Translations under genes and position numbers: made by a program
Shown here: positions 52,404-61,144 of the stretch, one piece after another
How the letters are laid out: each line of letters begins with the position of its first letter
Position numbering within the stretch: position 1 is the stretch's first letter
Assembly (NCBI RefSeq): GCF_025947365.1
Contig: NZ_CP110012.1
Coordinates: forward strand, 62,001-126,000
Direction: 5' to 3'
Length of the DNA stretch: 64,000 nt
Source of the DNA: Flavobacterium sp. N502540
Lineage (GTDB): Bacteria > Bacteroidota > Bacteroidia > Flavobacteriales > Flavobacteriaceae
The notes under the pieces: model-generated
Database searches by the model: none
What the model was told of the DNA's origin: nothing
What the model saw: the letters and a program-made list of their open reading frames with translations, nothing else

Positions 52404-53057
52404 ATGGAGAAAGAACAACTAATACAAATACTCATCTATTTTCATGCTCTGTTTGGCGGTATGGCACTTGTTTCGGGATTTATATCGCTACTCTCTCAAA
52501 AAGGAAAAAACACGCATAAAAAACTGGGAAAGCTCTTTTATTACACCATGCTTCTGTCGGCCATAAGCGCCATGATTATTTCGGTACTGCCCAAACATCA
52601 AAGTCCCTTTTTATTTTCAATCGGAATTTTTAGTTCCTATTTTGTACTAACCGGCTACAGGGCTTTGCGCTTTAAAAAAAGCGATGTAAACCTTAAAAAC
52701 GATAAAATCATTTCGGGAATTATGCTCGCTACGGGGCTTGTAATGATCCTCTACAATCCGTTAGTAAATCAATCCATCAATATTGTTTTAACCGCTTTTG
52801 GCCTCGTTGGACTGATTTTTTCAAGCAGGGATTTAATGCTTTTTAAAAAGAAAACCAGACTAAAAAGTGTGTGGCTAAAATTACATTTAGGAAAAATGCT
52901 TGGCGGTTATATCTCCGCCACCACCGCTTTTGTGGTTGTAAATGAGTTTTTCCCTAGTTTTTATGGTTGGTTTATCCCCGGAACAATTGGCGGATTCTAT
53001 ATTGTGTACTGGATGAGAAAAGTCGATAAAAAACAAACCACAGTAAGAATAGAATAG
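52404..53057 (+). CDS. Membrane protein, DUF2306-like
   Basis: 217 residues with seven or so hydrophobic segments starting LIYFHALFGGMALVSGFISLL, then a KGKNTHKKLGKLFYYTMLLSAI pattern typical of DUF2306 proteins, in which a His-containing loop links the second and third helices. The last helix ends at IPGTIGGFYIVYWM followed by a basic tail. Function unknown; some family members are linked to heme or electron-transfer contexts but nothing here supports that. The gene is followed directly by a heptamer repeat array. Confidence 0.75.
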   Translation: MEKEQLIQILIYFHALFGGMALVSGFISLLSQKGKNTHKKLGKLFYYTMLLSAISAMIISVLPKHQSPFLFSIGIFSSYFVLTGYRALRFKKSDVNLKNDKIISGIMLATGLVMILYNPLVNQSINIVLTAFGLVGLIFSSRDLMLFKKKTRLKSVWLKLHLGKMLGGYISATTAFVVVNEFFPSFYGWFIPGTIGGFYIVYWMRKVDKKQTTVRIE

Positions 53058-53069
53058 AATTATTGAAGA

Positions 53070-53137
53070 AAGAGTAAAGAGTAAAGAGCAAAGAGCAAAG
53101 AAGAAAGAAGAAAGAAGAAAGAAGAAAGAAGAAAGAC
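53070..53137. repeat. Heptanucleotide tandem repeat upstream of phzF-like gene
   Basis: Nine 7-bp units from 53070: AAGAGTA twice, AAGAGCA twice, AAGAAGA five times, then AAGAC. It fills most of the 100-bp gap between the membrane gene and the PhzF start at 53158. Copy number could change by slippage. Confidence 0.85.
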
Positions 53138-53157
53138 AATTTACTCCTTAAACTAAA

Positions 53158-54060
53158 ATGAAAAAACGCATAACTTATCAAATTGATTCTTTTACAAAAG
53201 AAAAATTCAAAGGAAATCCGGCAGGAGTTGTCGTAAATGCAGACGGAATGAGTGACTACGAGATGCAACAAATTGCCAGGGAATTAAACAACTCCGAAAC
53301 GGCATTTCTTTTCGCTCCTGATGGCCCTGACTGTGATGGCATTATACGCTACTTTACCCCAAATACTGAAGTTCCGATTTGCGGACACGCTACAATTGCA
53401 GCAATGTATGCAAAAGCCATCGAAGAAAAGTTAGACCCCTGTATTTTAAGATACAAAACCAAAATTGGTATTCTCCCATTTGAAATCATCCGAAAAAATG
53501 ACGATTACCAGATTGTAATGACGCAGGGAAGTTTTGAACTTAGTGCCCCTTTTAATGAAACGATCGCGCAAAAAATGGTAACTGCCTTAGGCCTTGAAAA
53601 ATGGGAAATCGATGAAAGGTGCCCCATTCAAATTGCTTCTACAGGACATTCTAAAGTAATGATCGGCATCAAAAGCAGAACAAAACTAAACGCTTTAACG
53701 CCTAACTATACTGCTCTGGCCAGCATAAGTAAAGAGATCAACTGCAATGGTTATTTTGTTTTTACCTTTGATTCGGATGATAAAACTATTTTGACCTATG
53801 GTCGTATGTTTGCCCCCGGAATTGGCATAAACGAAGATCCGGTTACCGGAAACGCAAACGGACCTTTGGGCGGCTATTTGATTCAAAACAAAATTGTTGC
53901 TTTTAATGGTACTGAATTTCAGTTTAACGGAAGACAAGGAGAAAAAATAGATCGATTGGGAGTCATACAGGTTAAAGTTACAATTGCCGATAATACCCCA
54001 CAATTGATTCAGATAAAAGGCGATGCCGTTGCTGCTTTCAGGACTGAAATAGAAATTTAG
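53158..54060 (+). CDS. PhzF-family isomerase/epimerase-like protein
   Basis: 300 residues, the normal PhzF length. Start ATG 53158 gives KKRITYQIDSFTKEKFKGNPAGVV, the family N-terminus. Catalytic Glu47 is in LNNSETAFLF; the second half has the paired motif GINEDPVTGNANGPLGGYL. Fold is diaminopimelate-epimerase-like; PhzF itself isomerises a phenazine precursor, but most homologs lie outside phenazine pathways and none of the other phz genes is here. The heptamer array directly upstream may affect expression. Confidence 0.92.
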   Translation: MKKRITYQIDSFTKEKFKGNPAGVVVNADGMSDYEMQQIARELNNSETAFLFAPDGPDCDGIIRYFTPNTEVPICGHATIAAMYAKAIEEKLDPCILRYKTKIGILPFEIIRKNDDYQIVMTQGSFELSAPFNETIAQKMVTALGLEKWEIDERCPIQIASTGHSKVMIGIKSRTKLNALTPNYTALASISKEINCNGYFVFTFDSDDKTILTYGRMFAPGIGINEDPVTGNANGPLGGYLIQNKIVAFNGTEFQFNGRQGEKIDRLGVIQVKVTIADNTPQLIQIKGDAVAAFRTEIEI

Positions 54061-54086
54061 CAACACCATTTAACTCCAAAATTACG

Positions 54087-54518
54087 ATGGAAATAACAGC
54101 CTTCCGAAAAAGCGACTACGAGCCTTTAAGAACTTTATTCTTAAACGAAAGACGGCGTACTTTTTCATGGCTTGACCCTTCTGAATTTCAACTAAAAGAT
54201 TTTGACCGCGATACCAGAGGAGAACTGATTTTGGTTGCAAGACAGCATGAAGTTCCAATTGGGTTTATTTCGATCTGGATGAAGAATTATTTCGTTCACC
54301 ATTTGTATGTTGACGAACAGCATCAGGATGAAGGCATAGGAACCGAATTATTGAAAGCGGCAATCCAAAAAACAAAACTGCCCATCCGATTAAAATGTTT
54401 AGAAAACAACTCCAAAGCCGTCGCTTTCTATCTCAAAAAAGGCTTTTTTGCCACCGAAAGAGGACAATCAGAACATGGAGGTTATATTTTGTTTGAATTG
54501 ACAGAGAGTATAAAATAA
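54087..54518 (+). CDS. GNAT-family N-acetyltransferase
   Basis: 143 residues with the GNAT order: N-terminal AFRKSDYEPLRTLFL, acetyl-CoA-binding VHHLYVDEQHQDEGIGTELLKAAIQ (Q/R-x-x-G-x-G/A loop as QDEGIG), and NNSKAVAFYLKKGFFATERG. It lies 26 bp after phzF on the same strand, so the two are probably co-transcribed. Acceptor substrate unknown. A terminator hairpin follows at 54572. Confidence 0.9.
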   Translation: MEITAFRKSDYEPLRTLFLNERRRTFSWLDPSEFQLKDFDRDTRGELILVARQHEVPIGFISIWMKNYFVHHLYVDEQHQDEGIGTELLKAAIQKTKLPIRLKCLENNSKAVAFYLKKGFFATERGQSEHGGYILFELTESIK

Positions 54519-54571
54519 AACGAGAAAGAAAATATCTGCTTGACATTTTTTCGACATCCATCAAAAAAAAA

Positions 54572-54601
54572 TCCGCTCTTCAAAAAGATTTGAAGAGCGG
54601 A
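54572..54601. terminator. Bidirectional hairpin terminator
   Basis: TCCGCTCTTCAAA (54572-54584) and TTTGAAGAGCGGA (54589-54601), perfect 13-bp stem with loop AAGA, between converging genes. An A run precedes it, so termination is best for the minus-strand peptidase gene. Confidence 0.88.
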
Positions 54602-54619
54602 AATAAAGCTTTTAGTTTT

Positions 54620-57127
54620 TTAACGAACCAGGAAAAGAGCATTGCTGAATAACAAAATTCCATTTTCCCAAAAACCTCTGAAAAGCGGATTATCCATCAT
54701 ATAAATTACGGTTCCATCCCCTCTTTTGTCTACAGCAAAACTTACGGTTTCGTTCAGTTTTTTTCTAATATCATTACCTACAAATCCATAGCTTAAATAA
54801 TCTTTCGGAATGTACGCCACATTGATTGCCTTTTTTAGTAATGAAAATGATCTTTCGTTACTTTTAAGACTGAAATACGTATTCCCCAAGCCGAAAGCCA
54901 TTGGATAGGTTTTGTCGAGTTTATTTTCGATTATTGCACCGGGAATCGAACCCGAGATTTCTCTTCGCTCAGAACCTTCAAAGTCCAGAAAACGCTTTTT
55001 AAGTTCGATCTCTTTCTCTTCTTTTTCTGATTTTTCTTTATCTTCTTTACTTGCAAACAAACTCAAAGCATACCCGTCACGGTCCTGAAACAATGAAATT
55101 GCATTGGCCATGGCAATAACTTTTCCGCCATTTTTCACCCATTCATCGATTTGTTTTTTTTGATCTTCCGCCAGGTCATAGCTACCGTCTGAAAGAATCA
55201 AAGTATTATAGTTGTACAATTTAACTCTGTTTAAATTTGCCGTTTCTACAATACTCACCGGATAAGCAACGGTTTCATCCAGATAAAACCATGTCGCTCC
55301 AAACTCGGTTGAAACTACTCCTTTTCCGGACAACATTAGTATTTTTGGCGCTTTAAGCAACGTAAAATTCTCCCCTCCGATATCTTTAGAATTAGTCGAA
55401 AATCCTGTACTGATAAAACTAAAATCGGTTTTGACTTTGATAATATTGCTGACTGTCTTTTCAAAATCTGTAATTTTTGGGTTATCGGCTCTGCTGATAA
55501 TTAATCCCCCCGGCTCGATCGTAACAGTTCCGAAAACTGCTTTTTTCATGGCCGAACGAACTTTAATTCCCGCCTGATGCAGCAAAGAAACAACTTGTGC
55601 CGACGTTCTATTATTCCACGGAACATAAAAGGCATAAACGGATTCCGGAATGTTTTTTTCTGCAGACTCTATTTTATTCTTTGTTTTAATCTGAACACTA
55701 TTTTTGACCGCATAACCGTCAACACCATAAGCTAAAGGAAGTGCCCAGGCAGTAATGTCATACGATAAACTGTCATTTAATTTCTGATTGGGTTCAAACA
55801 ATACCTGTGTTAAAACCGATCTTGGCTGATCTGCTTTAATAATCAAATCATTAGGCTCAATTTTAAAACTCTCATTCTTCTTGGTTTGGTAATGAAATCC
55901 GGAGGCACTTCCGGGCGCCTCCGCATAACTAAATTCAACATCATTCTTTTGAAGCAACTCCACCAGCTGTTCCAGTTTAGGATTACTTTTCAAAACATAC
56001 GTATTGTAAACCCCTTTTGCTTTTTTACGGGCATTGATATGAAAATCTCTAAAACCTTTCAGCAATACTTCTTTTTGTGAAGCGGCGCTTTCTACCACAG
56101 TCAAAACTGCAGCTGCATGCTGTGTCAAACGATCTTTTATGGTAACATTAGAGCCGTTTTCCATGGTTACTTCACGTCCTGCACCTATTCCGCCTTTTTC
56201 CAGCGTAAGACCTACGGCTCCATTATAGGTTGGATAGGTATCTCCGTAACTCGGATAAAACAAATCAAATCGTTCTCTGGTGTTGTACATCCAGTTTTCC
56301 TTGTCAAACTTCTGCGAGATATTTTTACCTAAAACTGTATAAAAATCCTTTTGATATTGTTCAATAAATTCATGCAGAGGCTCTGCCGCCGGTGGGAAAA
56401 AATAAGGTGAATTGTAACTCATTTCATGCACATCGGTATGTACCTGTGGCATCCATTGATTGTACAATTTAATGCGTTGCTGTGATTCAATTTGTGTCTG
56501 CCAGGCCCAGTCGCGATTCAAATCAAAAAGATAATGATTGTATCTTCCGCCCGGCCAGACTTCCATATGCTCTCTGTCATACAAACCCGGATGTGTTTTT
56601 TTTCCTGAGATTTCTCTCAGCCAGTTTCCATATCGGGAATAACCGTCGGGATTGATACACGGATCCAAAATTACAATGGTATTTTTGAGCCATTGTTTTG
56701 TGGCTTCATTTGAAGGATTCAAAAGTTCGTAGGCCACGGTTAATGCACTTTCGGTTCCGGCAAACTCATTTCCATGAACATTAAAACTCAGCCAGACAAT
56801 AATTTTATTTTCAACTCCACTCGTTTTTTTATCTGATAATCCAATGGCGGCCAAATTATTGTTTCGGATTTGTTCCAGATTTGCCAAGTTTTCGGGAGTC
56901 GAAATATAATAAACATTCAGATCCCGCTGTTCGTTGGTTGCGCCATATTTTTGTTTTTTGATCGATTGCGATTGTTCCGTCAGATATTTAAAATACTCTT
57001 CGACCTGATGGTAATAACTAATTTGTTTTCCGTAATTCGGAATAAATTCTGAAGGTGCTTTTAATTGTGCAAAGGCAGAAAAAGAAATGGTTAACAGCAG
57101 AACTGCTACAAAGAATATTTTCTTCAT
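54620..57127 (-). CDS. Large exported M14-family zinc carboxypeptidase
   Basis: 835 residues with signal peptide ending AFAQ near 21. The M14 domain occupies about 30-330: zinc ligands His118 and Glu121 in NVHGNEFAGTE, substrate-binding Asn204-Arg205 in FDLNRDWAW, zinc His around 230 in PQVHTDVHEM, and the catalytic Glu310 in GLTLEKGG. The rest is a second domain, with a GATase-like stretch (TLILSDGSYDLAEDQKKQIDEWVKNGGKVIAMAN) near 640-685. It would trim peptides or amide-linked groups outside the cytoplasm. It stands alone; its upstream neighbour is divergent. Confidence 0.92.
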   Translation of the reverse strand: MKKIFFVAVLLLTISFSAFAQLKAPSEFIPNYGKQISYYHQVEEYFKYLTEQSQSIKKQKYGATNEQRDLNVYYISTPENLANLEQIRNNNLAAIGLSDKKTSGVENKIIVWLSFNVHGNEFAGTESALTVAYELLNPSNEATKQWLKNTIVILDPCINPDGYSRYGNWLREISGKKTHPGLYDREHMEVWPGGRYNHYLFDLNRDWAWQTQIESQQRIKLYNQWMPQVHTDVHEMSYNSPYFFPPAAEPLHEFIEQYQKDFYTVLGKNISQKFDKENWMYNTRERFDLFYPSYGDTYPTYNGAVGLTLEKGGIGAGREVTMENGSNVTIKDRLTQHAAAVLTVVESAASQKEVLLKGFRDFHINARKKAKGVYNTYVLKSNPKLEQLVELLQKNDVEFSYAEAPGSASGFHYQTKKNESFKIEPNDLIIKADQPRSVLTQVLFEPNQKLNDSLSYDITAWALPLAYGVDGYAVKNSVQIKTKNKIESAEKNIPESVYAFYVPWNNRTSAQVVSLLHQAGIKVRSAMKKAVFGTVTIEPGGLIISRADNPKITDFEKTVSNIIKVKTDFSFISTGFSTNSKDIGGENFTLLKAPKILMLSGKGVVSTEFGATWFYLDETVAYPVSIVETANLNRVKLYNYNTLILSDGSYDLAEDQKKQIDEWVKNGGKVIAMANAISLFQDRDGYALSLFASKEDKEKSEKEEKEIELKKRFLDFEGSERREISGSIPGAIIENKLDKTYPMAFGLGNTYFSLKSNERSFSLLKKAINVAYIPKDYLSYGFVGNDIRKKLNETVSFAVDKRGDGTVIYMMDNPLFRGFWENGILLFSNALFLVR

Positions 57128-57504
57128 AAATAATTTGGTTTTAGATGGTTGGTTAAAAATAACAATTAACTTAATCCCTTTTCTAAAATCACCAGGAATA
57201 TTATCATTTTACAGAAGCTATTTCGCAATTTAGCTTACTATTAAAAATTGTTCTGCTTCTTTTCTTTCGGGATTAAATCTGTATTTTTGTTCATCAAAAA
57301 AACAGCCTGTTACAATTTAAAAAGAACAGTCCGCAGCAAACTGCAAAAATACATCTGATGAAATAAAAATAGAAACTCATACGATAAACAATACCCGAAT
57401 ATAAAGTATAAAAGACTTTTCAAGTAAACAAGATTCTCTTTGTAATTCCTATTTTTACCCTATCAAAACCAAATTAAAAAAGACAAATACCCAAAAACTC
57501 TATT
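57128..57504. other. Intergenic region between divergent genes
   Basis: About 375 bp, AT-rich, no coding frame of note. A plus-strand TATTTTTG at 57282-57289 matches TAnnTTTG but lies 215 bp before the next plus-strand gene, so it could serve an unrecognised small RNA or be chance. No repeat or operator was noticed. Confidence 0.4.
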
Positions 57505-58290
57505 ATGGAAGAAACAGCAATTGAAAAATCAGTTTTTGAAGAAGTACCAACCGAAAAAATCTATACCGACAACGCAATCCGCGTTGGCACTTTCTTAGGA
57601 GGACCTTTGGTTGCGGGGTATTTTTTAGCGGAGAATTTTAAGGTTTTTGGTGATTTCGGCAAAGCTAAAAGAACCTGGATTATAACCATACTTGCAACTA
57701 TTTTTATCTTTGCCCTGATATTCTTAATTCCGGAACACATCAGTGCTAAGATCCCAAATATCGTTTTCCCTTTAATTTATATGGCAATTGCCACTTATTT
57801 CACCAAAGAATATCAGGAAAAACAAATTAGCAAACACCTCGAAAATGGCGGCGAACATTTTGCCTGGCCGAGAATCATTCTCATTTCGGTTATTGGCATT
57901 TCGGTTCTTCTTGGCGGAATATTCAGTATTGCCTTTTTAACCGAAACAGCAAACGGAGGCCTCACAGAGTCAACTAAAAAATATGGCATTATGAATCATG
58001 AAATTGCCTATCAAAGCAATATTAATGAAAACGAAGCCGATAAAATTGCTGAGGCCCTTCAAAAAACAACCTTTTTTGATGATGCCATAACCAAGTATGT
58101 TTACTTAGAAAAAATCAATAACAGCTACGAAATCTCTATTTCATGCAACGAATCGGTTAAAGACGACCCGTCGACCGTTGAGCCTTTTGTTGTATTAAGA
58201 AACGATATACAAAAATATTTCCCACACCATAAAATCATTCTGAAACTTGTAGTGAATGATCTCGACAATGTGGTCAAAAGAATTGAGTAG
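57505..58290 (+). CDS. Hypothetical membrane protein with soluble C-terminal domain
   Basis: 261 residues. Four hydrophobic segments lie at about 29-46, 57-74, 82-98 and 126-148; the C-terminal 110 residues are soluble, alpha/beta-looking (NEADKIAEALQKTTFFDDAITKYVYLEK, HHKIILKLVVNDLD). No signal peptide. I do not recognise the family. It is monocistronic, divergent from the M14 peptidase, and followed by an octamer-phased repeat. Confidence 0.7.
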   Translation: MEETAIEKSVFEEVPTEKIYTDNAIRVGTFLGGPLVAGYFLAENFKVFGDFGKAKRTWIITILATIFIFALIFLIPEHISAKIPNIVFPLIYMAIATYFTKEYQEKQISKHLENGGEHFAWPRIILISVIGISVLLGGIFSIAFLTETANGGLTESTKKYGIMNHEIAYQSNINENEADKIAEALQKTTFFDDAITKYVYLEKINNSYEISISCNESVKDDPSTVEPFVVLRNDIQKYFPHHKIILKLVVNDLDNVVKRIE

Positions 58291-58370
58291 ACCTAAGGCG
58301 CTCCTGAACTGCTCTCGCTTTGGGATATGAAATGTGATTTATAAAATGTAAGATGCAAGCCGAAAACTCA

Positions 58371-58434
58371 ACAATCCAACAATCCAACAATCTAATTATC
58401 CAACAATCTAATTGTCTAATTATCTAATTGTCTG
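58371..58434. repeat. Octanucleotide-phased repeat array (CAATCTA type)
   Basis: Eight 8-mers: ACAATCCA, ACAATCCA, ACAATCTA, ATTATCCA, ACAATCTA, ATTGTCTA, ATTATCTA, ATTGTCTG. Same period as the other arrays but a different unit sequence. Confidence 0.8.
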
Positions 58435-58488
58435 ATTCACCCCTCAACTTTGTCTCTTCACGCCCCTAACACATTGATAATTAAATCC

Positions 58489-58496
58489 TAAATTTG
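58489..58496 (+). promoter_or_regulatory. Candidate -7 element of the SRPBCC gene
   Basis: TAAATTTG matches TAnnTTTG fully, 26 bp before ATG 58523. The TTG upstream is only 12 bp away, so the -33 element is uncertain. Confidence 0.4.
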
Positions 58497-58522
58497 TATT
58501 ATAACTTTTAAAACCTTACCCA

Positions 58523-59011
58523 ATGAGTGCTGCAAATTTTACCACAGTTATAATCGTAGACGAGTCTCCACAGGAAGTTTTTGATGCCGTTACGAATGTT
58601 CGCGGTTGGTGGTCGGAAGAAATTGAAGGCAATAGTGCGAAACTAAACGATGAATTTGACTATCATTACGAAGATATCCATCGTTGTAAAGTAAAAATCA
58701 TAGACGTAATTCCGAATCAGAAAATAGTCTGGTTAGTGGAAAAAAATTACTTCAAGTTTACAGAAGATAAAACGGAATGGACGGGAACTCATCCTACTTT
58801 TGAAATTTCGGAAAAAGACGGCAAAACCGAACTTCGTTTTACCCACGTGGGTTTGGTACCGGAATATGAATGTTTTGAAATTTGCAGAGGCGCCTGGACC
58901 AATTATATCGGAAATAGTTTGCTTAAACTAATTACAACCGGAAAAGGAGAACCAAACGCAACTGGAAAACCACAAACAGAAAACGAAAAAAAACTTTCTG
59001 AAAAAGAATAA
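58523..59011 (+). CDS. SRPBCC/AHSA1-like domain protein
   Basis: 162 residues of START/AHSA1-like fold: FTTVIIVDESPQEVFDAVTNVRGWWSEE at the start, IIDVIPNQKIVWLVEK in the middle, TELRFTHVGLVPEYECFEICRGAWTNYIGNSLLKLITTGKG at the end, the usual helix closing the hydrophobic pocket. Such proteins bind lipids or polyketide-like ligands or act as Hsp90 co-activator homologs; here no ligand is evident. The charged C-terminus is probably flexible. Confidence 0.9.
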   Translation: MSAANFTTVIIVDESPQEVFDAVTNVRGWWSEEIEGNSAKLNDEFDYHYEDIHRCKVKIIDVIPNQKIVWLVEKNYFKFTEDKTEWTGTHPTFEISEKDGKTELRFTHVGLVPEYECFEICRGAWTNYIGNSLLKLITTGKGEPNATGKPQTENEKKLSEKE

Positions 59012-59082
59012 AAAACAAACCCGAAAGCATCATTTAATTGCAATACCAACTATAATTTTCATAAATTCGTTTTACTAAAACG

Positions 59083-59511
59083 ATGATTATGAATCCTATT
59101 TTAAGAAATACATTAGCAGTTATACTTGGTCTTTTTGTTGGAAGCATTGTCAATATGGCTATCATATTAATGAGCAGTTCTGTCATTCCACCTCCCAATG
59201 GTGCTGATGTCACAACTATGGAAGGACTAAAAGCGACTATGCATTTGTTTGAACCCAAACATTTTCTTTTTCCCTTTCTGGCCCACGCAATAGGTACGTT
59301 TGCAGGTGCGGGAACAACTGTTTTAATTGCAATCAGTAATAAAACAAAACTAGGACTGGTTATTGGTGCTTTCTTTTTACTTGGGGGAATTGTAAATGTG
59401 TGCTCATTGCCTTCACCAGTTTGGTTTACCATCACAGACCTTTTCTTTGCCTATATACCGACGGCTTATCTGGCTGTAAAATTGTTTGCAAAAAAAGATT
59501 CTAAATCGTAA
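59083..59511 (+). CDS. Hypothetical four-helix membrane protein
   Basis: 142 residues with hydrophobic segments at about 9-33, 60-84, 88-107 and 111-134. Conserved-looking elements include HLFEPKHFLFPFLAHAIGTFAG. Start may be ATG 59083 or ATG 59089. A promoter-like TTG-21 bp-TAAATTCG precedes (59039-59069). The next gene starts 19 bp later. Not assigned to a named family. Confidence 0.7.
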   Translation: MIMNPILRNTLAVILGLFVGSIVNMAIILMSSSVIPPPNGADVTTMEGLKATMHLFEPKHFLFPFLAHAIGTFAGAGTTVLIAISNKTKLGLVIGAFFLLGGIVNVCSLPSPVWFTITDLFFAYIPTAYLAVKLFAKKDSKS

Positions 59512-59530
59512 AACTCCGCTTTATAAAACA

Positions 59531-60211
59531 ATGAAGAAAATTGGGCTTGTGGGCGGAATCAGCTGGGTTTCTACCATAAATTACTACAAATTTATTAACG
59601 AAGGAGTAAATAAAAAATTAGACGGCCTTCAATTTGCTGAATGCCTGATTTATTCGCTAAACTTTGGTGATGTGCAGGAAAAAACATGGGCTCATTCCTA
59701 TGAACTCTTATTAAATGCCTGCTTAAGTTTAAAAAACAGCGGTGTTGATGCTGTCGTTTTGTGTGCAAACACCGCACATATGTTTGCCAGCGAAATCGAA
59801 CATGAAATTGGACTACCCTTAATTCATATCGGAACGGAGACCGCAAAAGTCATTGTAAAAGAAAACATCACAACCGTTGGACTTATAGGAACTTCCTTTT
59901 CGATGGAAATGGATTTTTACAAAGATCGTCTTAAAAGTTTTGGGCTGAATGTCCTGATACCCGAAAAACAGGAAACGCGAGACTACATACAATATGTTCT
60001 AAAAGAAGAACTCGGAAGAGGAATTATCAATCTCGATTCGAGACAAAATTATATCCAAATTGCAAATGAGCTTGTCTTACAAGGTGCCGAAGGTATCATT
60101 TTCGGATGTACCGAAATTCCGCTATTGCTAAGTCAGTCCGATTTTTCTGTTCCTGTTTTTGACACTACAAAAATACATTCTCAAGCCATCGTAGACTTTA
60201 TAGTGTCTTAA
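59531..60211 (+). CDS. Aspartate/glutamate racemase family protein
   Basis: 226 residues from ATG 59531; the frame extends to 59486 but would overlap the upstream gene. MKKIGLVGGISWVSTINYY is the family start, and the two active-site Cys are in VVLCANTAH (Cys78) and IFGCTEIPLL (Cys193), on the two pseudo-symmetric halves. With both Cys present it should racemise or epimerise an amino acid such as aspartate. It lies 19 bp after a small membrane protein gene, same strand. Confidence 0.93.
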   Translation: MKKIGLVGGISWVSTINYYKFINEGVNKKLDGLQFAECLIYSLNFGDVQEKTWAHSYELLLNACLSLKNSGVDAVVLCANTAHMFASEIEHEIGLPLIHIGTETAKVIVKENITTVGLIGTSFSMEMDFYKDRLKSFGLNVLIPEKQETRDYIQYVLKEELGRGIINLDSRQNYIQIANELVLQGAEGIIFGCTEIPLLLSQSDFSVPVFDTTKIHSQAIVDFIVS

Positions 60212-60280
60212 AATTAAACACTTAAGCCCGTTTAGAACAATTAATTTCATAACTTAGTTAGCTCATTAAACTTAAATATC

Positions 60281-60649
60281 ATGACTAAGAAAGAAATCGC
60301 CCGCGACTTTTTAAAACTCGCCGCAAACGGACATTCACACGAAGCTTTTCGTCTACATGTCGGCGAGAATTTCAAACATCACAATGCTTATTTTAAAGGA
60401 GATGCCGAAACACTGATGCTGGCCATGGAAGAATCAACCCGAAAAAACCCCAATAAAACTTTAACTATTCATCATATTCTGGAAGATAAAGATCTGGTCG
60501 CCGTACATTCGCACCTGAAACAGAGTCCTGCTGACATTGGTTTTGCTGTCGTGCATATCCTTCGTTTTGAATTGGATAAAATTATAGAATTTTGGGATTT
60601 AGGGCAATCCATTCCTGCCGAAATGATTAACGAAAATGGGATGTTCTAA
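60281..60649 (+). CDS. SnoaL/NTF2-like family protein
   Basis: 122 residues with the NTF2-like cone fold pattern: ARDFLKLAANGHSHEAFRLHVGENFKHHN at the start, then HHILEDKDLVAVHSHLKQSP, and FELDKIIEFWDLGQSIPAEM at the end, all typical of SnoaL-like proteins. Small cytoplasmic protein; enzymatic role unknown. It lies in a run of small plus-strand genes. Confidence 0.87.
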   Translation: MTKKEIARDFLKLAANGHSHEAFRLHVGENFKHHNAYFKGDAETLMLAMEESTRKNPNKTLTIHHILEDKDLVAVHSHLKQSPADIGFAVVHILRFELDKIIEFWDLGQSIPAEMINENGMF

Positions 60650-60719
60650 AAAACTTTATTCTTCCCAATTCACATTCAAAAATCTAAAGATCAAAAGTAA
60701 TGTCTTAAATCTGTAAAAA

Positions 60720-61142
60720 ATGGCACAAAATAAAACGATAGAAACAGAAAACAGTGTTACCGATTTTATCAATGCTGTCGAAGATACAACCAAAAAAAAT
60801 GATGCTTTTGAACTGGTCAGGCTGATGCAGGAACAAACGGGTTTTGAAGCCAAAATGTGGGGACCAAGTATCATAGGTTTCGGCAGTTATCATTACAAAT
60901 ATGCCAGCGGCCGCGAAGGCGATGCCCCATTGGTGGCGTTTTCACCAAGAAAAGCCGCAATTTCACTTTATCTTTACGCATCACCTGAAAAAAGAGAGGA
61001 GCTACTCTCCGAATTTGGAAAACACAAAGCCGAAAAAGGCTGTATTTATGTCAAGAAATTAAGCGATATTGACCTCGAAATTCTAAAAAAAATGATTTCC
61101 GTGTCAGTTGAGCACTTACAAGAACTATATCCCCCTCAATAA
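60720..61142 (+). CDS. DUF1801-domain protein, second copy
   Basis: 140 residues with DUF1801 features: FINAVEDTTKKNDAFELVRLMQEQTGFEAKMWGPSIIGFGSYHYKY, then FSPRKAAISLYLY and KGCIYVKKLSDIDLEILKKM. It differs clearly from the protein at 51949, so the two are not recent duplicates. Function unknown. The next gene starts 2 bp after its stop, suggesting co-transcription with the MBL-fold hydrolase. Confidence 0.87.
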   Translation: MAQNKTIETENSVTDFINAVEDTTKKNDAFELVRLMQEQTGFEAKMWGPSIIGFGSYHYKYASGREGDAPLVAFSPRKAAISLYLYASPEKREELLSEFGKHKAEKGCIYVKKLSDIDLEILKKMISVSVEHLQELYPPQ

Positions 61143-61144
61143 AA

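Noticed and set aside
53158..54060. Phenazine biosynthesis cluster
   Set aside because: Only the PhzF homolog is present; other phz genes are absent and the family is broad.
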